NCBI GenBank assembly: GCA_009774245.1
Contig: VSNM01000018.1
Location: 16,884-80,883, forward strand
Direction: 5' to 3'
DNA length: 64,000 bases
Source of the DNA: Lachnospiraceae bacterium
GTDB taxonomy: Bacteria; Bacillota; Clostridia; Lachnospirales; Lachnospiraceae
Part shown: positions 34,168-42,416 of the stretch, piece after piece
Numbering within the stretch: position 1 is the first letter of the stretch
Layout: each line of letters starts with the position of its first letter
Made by a program: the position numbers and the translations under genes
The notes under the pieces: generated by a model
Database searches by the model: none
What the model saw: the letters and a program-made list of their open reading frames with translations, nothing else
What the model was told of the DNA's origin: nothing

Positions 34168-35385
34168 CTAATCAGATGCCTTAAAATTATAAATTGGTTT
34201 CATGATGTCTATGACATCCACTGCTTCCCTGATAACATCGATGATGTCCGCCAGGGACTTATAGGCCATCGGCGCCTCATCGAGTGTCGCCTCATTGACG
34301 GAGGTCGTGTATACCCCCTCCATTGTTTTCCGGTAATCCTCCATGGATAAATTTTCCTTCGCCCTGGTGCGCGACATCAGGCGCCCGGCTCCGTGCGGCG
34401 CGGAATAGTTCCACTCGGGGTTTCCCCTGCCGACGGCGAGCACGCTCCCGTCCCTCATGTTGATCGGGATCAGCACTTTCTCGCCCTTGTGTGCGGCGAT
34501 CGCGCCCTTGCGCAGGATCATCTCTTCCGTGTCGATATAATTGTGAATGGTATGAAATGCGTCTGTCCCTGTCATACCTGTTTTCTCCAGGATTACTTCC
34601 GCCATCTTCTCGCGGTTTCGTCTCGCAAACTGCTGGCAAAGCTCCACATCATGCAGATAATCCTCGAGATACGTCCCATACAGATAACACAAGTCCTCTG
34701 GTATCAAACATTCTTTGTGCTCCCACTTGAGCGCCTTTAAGGCGTTCTGGATCTCGCTCCTGCGCCCTGCTGCCTTGTACTCCGCGATCAGGGCGTCCCT
34801 TTTCTGAAAGTACTCCTCCTTACCGGCATGGAGATCAATCGCGAGCCGCTGATAGATTTCCGCCACCTGTTTTCCGAGATTCCGGCTGCCGGAGTGGATC
34901 ACAAGGTATTTCGTACCGTCCTGTGCCTGATCGACCTCGATAAAATGATTTCCGCCGCCCAGTGTCCCGATGCTCCGCTCTAAGCGCTTCGCGTCCTTCA
35001 GGCTCCTGTAACAGCGCAATTGCAGCAGGTCGAACCGCTCCTGTCTGCCTTCCCACACATTCATGCCTGACGGGACAAAGTGGGCTGCCGCGTCCATTTT
35101 CTCAAAATCAATGTCGCCTTTTCCGAGATTGACCGTATACATGCCGCAGCCGATATCCACGCCGACAACATTGGGCACTGCCTTGTCCGTGATCGTCATC
35201 GTCGTCCCGATCGTGCAGCCCTTGCCCGCATGGACATCGGGCATGATGCGGATGCGGCTCCCCTGCGTGCACTCATAATCACACATTCTGCGAATCTGCT
35301 CAACCGCCTCGTCCTCCACTACCTTCGCATAACAGAGCGCTGTGTTCACCTTTCCCTTGATCTCCAATACATCATTCCCTAACAT
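34168..35385 (-). CDS. rtcB: RtcB family RNA ligase
   Basis: The 405-residue RNA ligase joins 2',3'-cyclic phosphate and 5'-OH ends using GTP and manganese. Conserved sites are PDVHAGKGCTIGTT, GVDIGCGMYTV (metal Cys), GTLGGGNHFIEV, VIHSGSRNLG and the guanylation histidine in SAPHGAGRLMSR. All appear intact. The start at 35385 follows AGGAAAAGGATAGG. No archease or rtcA neighbour. The leader carries two copies of the structured element and a small reading frame, which may control it. Confidence 0.93.
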   Translation of the reverse strand: MLGNDVLEIKGKVNTALCYAKVVEDEAVEQIRRMCDYECTQGSRIRIMPDVHAGKGCTIGTTMTITDKAVPNVVGVDIGCGMYTVNLGKGDIDFEKMDAAAHFVPSGMNVWEGRQERFDLLQLRCYRSLKDAKRLERSIGTLGGGNHFIEVDQAQDGTKYLVIHSGSRNLGKQVAEIYQRLAIDLHAGKEEYFQKRDALIAEYKAAGRRSEIQNALKALKWEHKECLIPEDLCYLYGTYLEDYLHDVELCQQFARRNREKMAEVILEKTGMTGTDAFHTIHNYIDTEEMILRKGAIAAHKGEKVLIPINMRDGSVLAVGRGNPEWNYSAPHGAGRLMSRTRAKENLSMEDYRKTMEGVYTTSVNEATLDEAPMAYKSLADIIDVIREAVDVIDIMKPIYNFKASD

Positions 35386-35424
35386 TTTCCTATCCTTTTC
35401 CTTTCTATTAATCATAATCTAAAT

Positions 35425-35573
35425 CGAGCAGGGGAATGACCTTCTCCACTACTCGTGCGCCGGGCACCCGTCAGCCAACCGATTTATCGGTTGGATGACA
35501 TATTTCCTTTGGGTGCCCGTGTGCATAAAAAACCGCCTACCTTGCGAAACACTTTCCATACAAGATAAGCGGT
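35425..35573 (-). repeat. Structured intergenic element, copy 2 (upstream of rtcB)
   Basis: The 633-base gap 35386-36018 holds copies 2 and 3, a small reading frame and a dyad. Read on the minus strand, hairpin 1 ACCGCTTATC...AGGCGGT (35573-35532) is followed by TTTTTT and then ATGCACAC (35526-35519). Hairpin 2 is GGGCACCC...GGGTGCCC, with GGAAATATGTCA inside. GGCGCA (35461-35456) follows, then hairpin 3 CGAGTAG...CTGCTCG (35455-35425). It ends 39 bases before the rtcB start. Confidence 0.7.
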
Positions 35574-35663
35574 GATAACCCCAAATATGATATTTCATAC
35601 CCTTGGATACTGCAAAATTTTTGTGCCAAAATCCTTTTGCACAATTCCTTTCTGACACACATG

Positions 35664-35831
35664 TCAGTACACATGGTCTCCGCCAGGACACTCCAACCAA
35701 CGATTCCGTCTCTTATATGAAAGCTTATAGGAACACATAAAACTTAGACTCTGTTTTGCTTCCAGCGCCTGTTTGGGTTCTCTATCATATTGATAATCGC
35801 TTAATATATGAATCGGCAATATCCTGTTCAT
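35664..35831 (-). CDS. Possible small protein (55 residues) in the rtcB leader region
   Basis: The ATG at 35831 follows GGAGAGGAGACCGCA, a good ribosome site. The product begins MNRILPIHILSDYQYDREPK and ends with the basic stretch YKLSYKRRNRWLECPGG. No family recognised. An 11-bp inverted repeat lies upstream at 35888-35927. It could be a leader peptide or a degenerate gene end. Confidence 0.4.
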   Translation of the reverse strand: MNRILPIHILSDYQYDREPKQALEAKQSLSFMCSYKLSYKRRNRWLECPGGDHVY

Positions 35832-35887
35832 TGCGGTCTCCTCTCCGGCGTCTCGTCTGTCCGCCTTTTTTGATCTGTACTGTAACT

Positions 35888-35927
35888 ATACCACAAGTTC
35901 GACGATTTGTCATTATACTTGTGGTAT
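35888..35927. promoter_or_regulatory. 11-bp inverted repeat upstream of the small reading frame
   Basis: ATACCACAAGT (35888-35898) and ACTTGTGGTAT (35917-35927) are perfect arms 18 bases apart. It could be an operator for a dimeric regulator overlapping the promoter of the 55-residue frame and rtcB, or a stem. Confidence 0.5.
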
Positions 35928-35939
35928 AAAGTTAAAAAT

Positions 35940-36059
35940 CGAGTAGGGCAATTCCCTTCTCCACTACTCGCCGCGCGCCCCATGCGCCGCCTTAGCGGCA
36001 TAATTCTATGTGAAAAACTTACGCATATGGTTTTTCACATTTTGCATGGGGCTGCGCAT
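35940..36059 (-). repeat. Structured intergenic element, copy 3 (overlaps the end of the CPBP fusion gene)
   Basis: On the minus strand ATGCGCA (36059-36053) opens a long second stem containing GAATTATGCC. TGCGCC/GGCGCA follows at 35988-35983, then hairpin 3 CGAGTAG...CTACTCG (35970-35940). Hairpin 1 is missing because coding sequence abuts. Stem 2 has an inserted inner hairpin (TGTGAAAAAC...GTTTTTCACA) also present in copy 4. Confidence 0.65.
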
Positions 36060-38151
36060 AGGTTTTTACTTTCCGGAGGAGCGCTCCGCCAATTCCCATA
36101 AGAAGTGCCCCGGCTGCACACAGACAAAGAACATCAACAACAGACAGGGTATTTTTGTTGAGCACCGGCAGTATCTTCCCAACCTGTTCGGGATAATACA
36201 TCACTGCCACGCTGACCGCATTGTTGATAAAGTGCATCAGCATAGCCGGGTAGATGCTGTCCGTCCACCATACCACAATACAGAGCGCAAGCCCCAGCAG
36301 TCCGGTCGGGATGAACTTGACCAGACTCATATGGAACACCCCAAACAGCGCCGCCGTGATGATGATCGCTGTAGATACGCGGTATTTCGCCTTCAGGGAA
36401 TGAAGTATCACTCCGCGGAACAACAGTTCCTCGCAGACCGCCGGTGCGGCCGCAATGACAATCAACGCTGTCAGTGCATTGCCGCCCAATATTCCCGAGA
36501 ACGTTGTCTCCACATTTTCCACACTGTCGGGAAGCAGCTTCATCAGCCCTGTTGAGATCACGATGTTGACCAGAAACAGTCCCGCGATCAGCAGCACCGC
36601 ACCCAGATATCCCACAGCGCCAGTTCCGCGAAAACCATATGTCTGCCGGATATCCCGTTTCGTGTAAACCACCATAAACAATGGCACGAGGAGAATGATC
36701 ATCTGTGTTCCGAGAACGCCCGCGAGCCCGAACCGAACCTGCAGTATACTCCCCGCATAGAGCACCAGCAGCAGCGTGAGCGCCACCACAAACCACACGT
36801 CCGAGACTGTCGGCACACCGCCCTTTTTGAGATTTTCCCGCCGCTCAAAAAGCTGCAGCCCTGCTTTTCCATCTGAAAACAGTATCGCCTCGCTGTCATA
36901 GATCTTGCTCAGGAACAGTATCGCGACGATCGCATACGCGACATTGCTCAACAGCACCACGGCGATCGCGCCGTAATCGATTTTAAATACCATAATATTT
37001 TTGATGAGCAGACAAATATTGGCCACCGGAACCATGGCCATCGTCTGCGTCAGCTCCAGATTCGGTATGAAACCGACATACCCCACAAACATCACCACGA
37101 GCATGAGCGGCGTGATATAATTGTTCGCTTCTTTATAGCTTTTTGCAAACGAGGTCACGCACATGGTTATCGCGCTGATAAACAGGGAAAAGGCAAACAC
37201 CGCCAACACACATACCAGGATCGCCGGCACAAATTTTGCCAGATCGAGCGCAGCCACCTCTGTCTGCAAATCCATCAATTTATACATATACACGGCGATC
37301 GCGCCCATTGATAAAATATTGAGAAGCGCCGAGACCACGCCGATCGCCGCCACTGTGATAAACTTTGACAAAATGAGCTGCCTGTTTGTTACCGGGAGCG
37401 TCAGTATCGTCTCAAGCGTCCCCCGCTCCCGCTCACCGGCCGTCGTATCGATCGCCGGATACATCGTCCCGATCAGCAGACTGACGACCAGCATAAAGGG
37501 AAGAATGGAACCCATGATGCTTCCTAATGACTGCTCGCTGCTGGCTGTGTCCTGTTTCTCGTAACTGATTGGCTCCAAAATCGCCTGAACATTCATTCCT
37601 TCATCCGTCAGCTTTTGTCTTGTCATATCCTCACGCAATTCATCCAATATGTCCATGACAAGATCTGCCGCGTAGGCGGAATTGGTCTCGGATGAGAGAT
37701 AGTACACATCATACTGCATTTTTCCTTCCTGCATCTGCCCCGAAATATAGGCATCAATCTCCTCCTCGTTCAGCGCCGTCTCATAATCGGAGATGCTTGC
37801 CGCGTCGACAATTGTAATCTCATAGGATGGCGCATCATCTGCTTCTTTTTCTGTCGCTTTTTTTTCTGTCGCTTCCTTTTGCGTATTTTGTTTATTTTGT
37901 GTTTTCGCCTCCGCAAGCTTGCTTAACAGCGCACCCTCGTCCTGCGCCTCGACGACGATCTTATAATTCTGTGTCTCCATGTTGGAGGAAATAAATGCCA
38001 TGACCTGCATGACACCGATATAGATTAACGGATATAATACCAGCGGCACGACCAGCATCATCAGAACCGTTTTCTTGTCGCGGAGGACATCCAGCATTTC
38101 CTTTTTTACCAGTGTCCTTATGATTTTCGTGTTCAATCTCTTAGTGTTCAT
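36019..38151 (-). CDS. ABC-2 permease (NatB-like) fused to a CPBP intramembrane protease domain
   Basis: The 710-residue protein opens with a NatB-type permease: TM near 27-50, an exterior loop with a Lys/Glu/Thr-rich stretch (about 85-105), then TM helices from about 215 to 420, including GERERGTLETILTLPVTNRQ. The C-terminal CPBP/Abi domain (about 545-690) has EELLFRGVILH, FGVFHMSLVKF and MLMHFINNAVS, the three motifs of CAAX-type proteases. Partner of the ATPase just upstream, with which it overlaps. Its last 13 residues come from structured element copy 3, so the native end was altered. Confidence 0.9.
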   Translation of the reverse strand: MNTKRLNTKIIRTLVKKEMLDVLRDKKTVLMMLVVPLVLYPLIYIGVMQVMAFISSNMETQNYKIVVEAQDEGALLSKLAEAKTQNKQNTQKEATEKKATEKEADDAPSYEITIVDAASISDYETALNEEEIDAYISGQMQEGKMQYDVYYLSSETNSAYAADLVMDILDELREDMTRQKLTDEGMNVQAILEPISYEKQDTASSEQSLGSIMGSILPFMLVVSLLIGTMYPAIDTTAGERERGTLETILTLPVTNRQLILSKFITVAAIGVVSALLNILSMGAIAVYMYKLMDLQTEVAALDLAKFVPAILVCVLAVFAFSLFISAITMCVTSFAKSYKEANNYITPLMLVVMFVGYVGFIPNLELTQTMAMVPVANICLLIKNIMVFKIDYGAIAVVLLSNVAYAIVAILFLSKIYDSEAILFSDGKAGLQLFERRENLKKGGVPTVSDVWFVVALTLLLVLYAGSILQVRFGLAGVLGTQMIILLVPLFMVVYTKRDIRQTYGFRGTGAVGYLGAVLLIAGLFLVNIVISTGLMKLLPDSVENVETTFSGILGGNALTALIVIAAAPAVCEELLFRGVILHSLKAKYRVSTAIIITAALFGVFHMSLVKFIPTGLLGLALCIVVWWTDSIYPAMLMHFINNAVSVAVMYYPEQVGKILPVLNKNTLSVVDVLCLCAAGALLMGIGGALLRKVKTYAQPHAKCEKPYA

Positions 38152-38908
38152 CCTGCATTCCCTCCCTGCTGATCAGCTCTGCAAATATTTCCCGCAGACT
38201 ATTCTTTCCGGTCTGTGTCCTCAGCTCTGCCGGCGTGCCCTCGCTGATAATCTTTCCATGGTAAATCATGACAATCCGGTCGCACAGAAATTCGGCTTCC
38301 TCCATATAATGCGTGGAGTACAGCACAGTCTTTCCCCGCTCCCGCTCGCCCTTCATAAAGTCGATGATCGCTGCGCTGCTGATAATATCAAGCCCGAGCG
38401 TCGGTTCGTCAAAGATATAGACCTGCGGATCATGCACCAGACACCGCGCTATGGAAACCCGCTGTGTCTGGCCGGTTGACAGCCTCTCTATCCTGTTATC
38501 CAGAAAGGACTCCATGGAAAGAACACCACTGATTTCCTGAATCCTCCGCTCCGTGTCCTCCTCAGACATGCCGTAGAGAATCCCGAGCATCTGCAGAAAC
38601 TCCCGCGCTGACAGCCTTCCGTAGAGTTTTGTGTTGTTGGACAGATAACCAATATGCCGCTTGACCTCAATGTCGTCTGTGATCTCCTCATTTCCGATGC
38701 GTATGCTCACCATGCCGCCTGACGGATTCATCAGTCGGGACATCATGCGCAGCAGCGTGGTCTTCCCCGCGCCGTTTGGCCCCAGTATCCCGACGATCTC
38801 CCCCTCCTTCACAGTCAGCGAGATGCCGTCCACGGCGTTAAACTCGCTCTTCTTGTTTTTCTTTTCATTCCGGGTAAATGTCTTTACCAGATTCTCAACT
38901 ATAATCAT
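38141..38908 (-). CDS. NatA-like ABC transporter ATP-binding protein
   Basis: The 255-residue ATPase has Walker A GILGPNGAGKTTLLRMM, signature ERLSTGQTQRVSIARCL, Walker B VYIFDEPTLGLDI and switch YSTHYMEEAEFLCD. It overlaps the CPBP-fused permease start, so the two form a Na+-export-like or drug/lipid exporter. The substrate cannot be told. Confidence 0.92.
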   Translation of the reverse strand: MIIVENLVKTFTRNEKKNKKSEFNAVDGISLTVKEGEIVGILGPNGAGKTTLLRMMSRLMNPSGGMVSIRIGNEEITDDIEVKRHIGYLSNNTKLYGRLSAREFLQMLGILYGMSEEDTERRIQEISGVLSMESFLDNRIERLSTGQTQRVSIARCLVHDPQVYIFDEPTLGLDIISSAAIIDFMKGERERGKTVLYSTHYMEEAEFLCDRIVMIYHGKIISEGTPAELRTQTGKNSLREIFAELISREGMQDEH

Positions 38909-38924
38909 TTTTTAATTCCTCTTT

Positions 38925-39395
38925 TTATTTTTCATCATTATCATCATCGCGCTCCAGCTTTCTCTCCCGCAGCCTGTATGTCACAAGCAGCGCCGTCAAA
39001 CCGATAAAACAACACACAAAGATACTGCTCCCCAGCCTGACTGCACCCGTCACGCATTCTCTCAATGTACGCTCCCCGACATACAAAAGCAGGAAATTAA
39101 ATACGACGCCTACAGCGCCCGCAATCAGGCTCCCGCACACCACCACTTTCCATGTCGGCGCCAGTTTTCTGTCCCAGATCCCATACTTCATACACCCGAT
39201 AATCGTCTGGGCGGACAGACACATAAAGACGATAAACTCCCCCATAATCTGTTCGGAACAGCCCGGCCCATAATATAAAATCTGAATCAAAATCGCAGCC
39301 GCCAGTCCGATATAGCCAATCCAGTAACCGTTATGCTCGACATGCAGCATCTTCTGCTCCTGCATTTCATCCAGTCTGCTTTTTTCCTTTTTCAT
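38925..39395 (-). CDS. DUF6773-like four-helix membrane protein
   Basis: The 156-residue protein has a charged N-terminus (KSRLDEMQEQKMLHVEHNGY) and four membrane helices, followed by a basic/acidic tail. Genes of this type often follow an XRE regulator and precede ABC transporters in Clostridia, as here. Function unknown; it may sense or assist the NatAB-type exporter. Confidence 0.65.
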   Translation of the reverse strand: MKKEKSRLDEMQEQKMLHVEHNGYWIGYIGLAAAILIQILYYGPGCSEQIMGEFIVFMCLSAQTIIGCMKYGIWDRKLAPTWKVVVCGSLIAGAVGVVFNFLLLYVGERTLRECVTGAVRLGSSIFVCCFIGLTALLVTYRLRERKLERDDDNDEK

Positions 39396-39478
39396 CTGAT
39401 ATATCCCTTCCTTTTCTAATTCATACTTTTTATTTCATTCTTTTCCATTCCAGCTTTTTGTCCCATTTTCTCCGCCTT

Positions 39479-39688
39479 TTATTCAGAGTCCTCGTCCTCC
39501 CAGAACAAATCATCAAGGCTCTTTCCCAGCACGCGGCATATCGAACGGCACAGCCTGATCGTGGGATTGTACTCCCCCTGCTCTATGGCGTTCATCGTCT
39601 GCCGCGAGATTCCCACAGCCTCTGCCAGCGCTTTCTGTGTCATGTCTTTCTCAGCCCTTGCTACCTTGATCGCTATATTTCTTGCCAT
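39479..39688 (-). CDS. XRE-family regulator heading the NatAB operon
   Basis: The 69-residue single helix-turn-helix protein contains KVARAEKDMTQKALAEAVGI followed by SRQTMNAIEQGEYNPTI. Start 39688 follows AAAGGAGGTGGACAG. Belongs to the short YozG-like group that commonly controls a downstream DUF6773/ABC set. Confidence 0.88.
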   Translation of the reverse strand: MARNIAIKVARAEKDMTQKALAEAVGISRQTMNAIEQGEYNPTIRLCRSICRVLGKSLDDLFWEDEDSE

Positions 39689-39778
39689 CTGTCCACCTCC
39701 TTTCATTCTGTCCAAAGACATCCCGATTTGCAGTTTCTTAGTCTGTCAATCACTCCGCATGTCGTCCTGTCTGTGATT

Positions 39779-39807
39779 AAGATAACACATATTTTACTTG
39801 ATGTCAA
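39779..39807 (-). promoter_or_regulatory. SigA-type promoter of the XRE-NatAB operon
   Basis: On the minus strand a perfect TTGACA (39807-39802), 17 bases, then TATCTT (39784-39779). It lies about 90 bases before the XRE start in very AT-rich DNA. Confidence 0.65.
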
Positions 39808-39960
39808 ATATATTTTATATTAAATATGTTATATGTTAATTTACGACTACTAAAGTATACCTTTCTGGTCATTATATACACACTGACTGCGGCCACAAAT
39901 AAGCTGACTTTAAGGAACTGTAAAAACACTTGACAGAAATTTGAAAGTCGAATAAGGTAA

Positions 39961-40326
39961 TTACAGTGATCGCGTTGCAGATACCTGTGGAGCCTGCGAC
40001 CGAAGGAGAACCTTCTGTAAATTAGAATTTGTGGTGAAATAATAAATGGGTGAAACCAGATAGGGATAAAAATAGATATGTATCGGCAGGAGCATAGATT
40101 TTCTCCTGCCACGCCTGTATTTAGGCGGTTTGACGTGTAGTGCGCTGCATATATTCCCGTTCCATTTCCCGCATTTCCTCGTCCGTGGTCGCAATCCCGA
40201 CATAGGAATTGATGTCGATTTTCTGTGTCTGATTCCCAGAAAATTCAAAAGAACCGTATCTTCTCTGATTTGATTACGAGTTTTATTGCCACAAACGGGA
40301 CAGAGTATCCATTCTATTTTAGTCAT
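39961..40326 (-). pseudogene. Cysteine-rich KTR-type gene, truncated and joined to an unrelated tail
   Basis: The first 29 codons (MTKIEWILCPVCGNKTRNQI, then REDTVLLNF) match the N-terminus of Cys-rich KTR proteins carried by conjugative transposons, and GAGGTATTGAA precedes the ATG. After NF the second Cys pair (normally CPKC) is absent. In the neighbouring frame at the junction a different C-terminus appears, GNQTQKIDINSYVGIATTDE, ending MQRTTRQTA then stop. A deletion has fused two gene ends. Marker of a decayed conjugative element. Confidence 0.7.
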
Positions 40327-40346
40327 TTCAATACCTCACTATCGCT

Positions 40347-40985
40347 CTAAAAGAACAAGTTGCTCATAGACTTATAGACAAAAGGAATATACATACAAAA
40401 CAAAGTAAGGCGCTCCCATAATCCTTCATACTTCAAAGGGGTATTTTGAAATTGCTTCTTATCTCCCATAACAAAACAGGCAAAGAAAATAAGCGATAAA
40501 ACAAATGAGCTTATACTGATGATGCCCTCAAGCGTGCCATTTTGCTTAAATGATACAATCCCATTTAGCAATGGAAAAAGCAGGAAAGCCATAAAACCGA
40601 TTGCAGCACCTATTCCATGTATCTTTGAGGCTGTAGTAACTATGTATTTGCTCTCATTTACGCTAAAAAATCCGGAAATAAGCCCTGCTCCAACAGCAAA
40701 AAATCCAATCGAAAGTAGCATAAAAACCGCCAGAACAGGAAAATTTGCTCTAAATGACATAAAGTATACACCTGCTGTATATGCTAAGAAACCTCCAAGC
40801 CAGACAAGCCATAAATTATAAACAAGTCGGACTGGGCTTTGCAGACTGCCCAAAACGCTCATAACCATTTTCATGCCGTTATATTCAGAATAAAATTGTT
40901 CCAATATCCACGGAACAATAAACTCGCCTATGATTGTGAATAACAAAATCATATTAAAGAACCTATTGTCTGCTATGTTTTTCAT
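40347..40985 (-). CDS. DUF998 family membrane protein
   Basis: The 212-residue protein has six predicted membrane helices and fits DUF998 (GSLQSPVRLVYNLWLVWLGG; SKIHGIGAAIGFMAFLLFPL). Function unknown. Low GC relative to neighbours. It starts 12 bases after the gene at 41.0-41.5 kb and probably shares its promoter, facing a PadR regulator. Confidence 0.8.
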   Translation of the reverse strand: MKNIADNRFFNMILLFTIIGEFIVPWILEQFYSEYNGMKMVMSVLGSLQSPVRLVYNLWLVWLGGFLAYTAGVYFMSFRANFPVLAVFMLLSIGFFAVGAGLISGFFSVNESKYIVTTASKIHGIGAAIGFMAFLLFPLLNGIVSFKQNGTLEGIISISSFVLSLIFFACFVMGDKKQFQNTPLKYEGLWERLTLFCMYIPFVYKSMSNLFF

Positions 40986-40997
40986 TTCGTTATTCTC

Positions 40998-41465
40998 CTA
41001 ATATTTCTCTATACTTCCTTGAAAGTTATGAGCTTTTTCCAACAGCGGTCCTTTTGCCCCCATTGTAAAGGCAATATCACTGCTACGAATAGATAACAAC
41101 TCCATTCCAAATTGTAGTTCTAAGACCGCCAAAGTGCTATGCGGCGATTTAATCACACCATTTTTATCAATATCAAGCCAAGCATATTTACGCCCTTTAT
41201 ATCGCATAAACTCGCCCTCCAAAAGCAAACAATCTCTTAATGCAGGACAATCCTCTAAAATATGCTTTAACTTTGAACCCCGCAGCAACGAATATGTAGT
41301 AACACAAAAACCGCCTGTTATTTTGCTTCCTGTAAAGATAATAATTTTTCCATCTCGTGTTGCATCGTACTCCAACAATGCTTGTGGTGGAATATGGATT
41401 GTTAAATCTGGGTGTATAACAGAAAGCCCAAATACAAATTTACCGCCCTTATTAAGCTGTGGCAT
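40998..41465 (-). CDS. Hypothetical protein in the PadR-controlled pair
   Basis: The 155-residue soluble protein starts MPQLNKGGKFVFGLSVIHPD. The stretch IHIPPQALLEYDATRDGKII followed by IFTGSKITGG resembles an AbrB-like swapped-hairpin motif, but this is weak. AAAGGAGG precedes the ATG. Divergent from padR across 120 bases holding an 18-bp palindrome, so it is likely repressed by PadR. Confidence 0.65.
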   Translation of the reverse strand: MPQLNKGGKFVFGLSVIHPDLTIHIPPQALLEYDATRDGKIIIFTGSKITGGFCVTTYSLLRGSKLKHILEDCPALRDCLLLEGEFMRYKGRKYAWLDIDKNGVIKSPHSTLAVLELQFGMELLSIRSSDIAFTMGAKGPLLEKAHNFQGSIEKY

Positions 41466-41533
41466 AAAAAACCTCCTTTTCTGGTATTCCGTTTTTCATT
41501 TAACTGTGGTATAATAGTAGTGTTTATAGAAAT

Positions 41534-41551
41534 TACTTTATATATAAAGTA
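41534..41551. promoter_or_regulatory. 18-bp palindromic operator in the PadR divergent region
   Basis: TACTTTATATATAAAGTA is a perfect palindrome, 36 bases before the padR start. It lies just downstream of a good -10 (TATAAT at 41511-41516) reading toward padR. The placement fits autorepression by a dimeric PadR. Confidence 0.65.
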
Positions 41552-41586
41552 CTACAAATACAATAAGATGTCAAGGAGGAAATTGT

Positions 41587-42126
41587 ATGTTGTCAAAACC
41601 TGCCACAATGCTTTTAGGTCTTATTTATGAAAAACCTCTTAATGCATATGAGATAATAAAGCTCTTAAAATACATGAATGTAAAATGGTGGTTTAATATC
41701 GCTGATTCAACCGTTTATTCTACACTGAAAACTCTTGAAAAAAAGGAATTCATATCAGGTACAGCCGAGAAAGTCGGAAATATGCCAGACCGTACTGTTT
41801 ATAGCCTTTCTGACAAAGGGAAAGATGAGTTTATAGCTACGCTAAAAGCATCCGTCCTACAATTCAATTACGACACAAACATTTTTTCCATTGCAGCATT
41901 TTTTTTGAATATATTCACGCCAGAGGAACAACAGGAGCTTTTACAGGAACGCCTTACCGTCCTACAAAAATACCGTACAGGAATTGAAAAGCAAGTGAAT
42001 CCATTATGGGAAAATGAAGTTTCTACCGTTCATGTAGCAAATGTAAAAAGAATGATTGATTTGGTAGATGCTGAAATAATAGGTTCAAAACGCTTGCTTG
42101 CCATCTATTCCGACAAACAAATATAA
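41587..42126 (+). CDS. PadR-family transcriptional regulator
   Basis: The 179-residue protein has an N-terminal winged helix (MLLGLIYEKPLNAYEIIKLL; DSTVYSTLKTLEKKEFISGT; RTVYSLSDKGKDEF) and a C-terminal four-helix dimer part (about 95-175), the PadR/Vir_act_alpha_C arrangement. CAAGGAGGAAATTGT precedes the ATG. Probably represses itself and the divergent membrane-protein pair. Confidence 0.9.
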   Translation: MLSKPATMLLGLIYEKPLNAYEIIKLLKYMNVKWWFNIADSTVYSTLKTLEKKEFISGTAEKVGNMPDRTVYSLSDKGKDEFIATLKASVLQFNYDTNIFSIAAFFLNIFTPEEQQELLQERLTVLQKYRTGIEKQVNPLWENEVSTVHVANVKRMIDLVDAEIIGSKRLLAIYSDKQI

Positions 42127-42136
42127 ATCTTTAAAA

Positions 42137-42180
42137 AGAGCCAATCACTTGCAAATACTGTACAAGTGCATTGGCTCTAA
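42137..42180 (+). terminator. Hairpin after padR
   Basis: AGAGCCAAT-CACTTG pairs with CAAGTG-CATTGGCTCT with one bulge. The plus-strand tail is AT-rich but not a T-run; on the minus strand TTTTTA follows. The next 236 bases, to the traX stop, show no clear feature. Confidence 0.6.
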
Positions 42181-42416
42181 TAAAATAATCAATATAATTT
42201 ATGTGTATATGAGTTCCATCTTCACAATCTCCCTCGCACAAATCCTTATGTTATTGAGGCGTCTTGTTCTTTCTAAAGCATTCACTCCTCATTGTTATGT
42301 CTGCTGTTTTAAACACAATTTTGAGTCTTCTCCTTATCTGGTTTCATTCATGAGTGAATATATACAATATTTAGCGGAATTAATTCCCGAAAAGGACAGT
42401 TTGAAACTTATAAAAA

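Noticed and set aside
35449..35700. 83-codon minus-strand frame upstream of rtcB
   Set aside because: It runs through hairpins of structured element copy 2, has no ribosome site and its composition follows the repeat rather than a protein.
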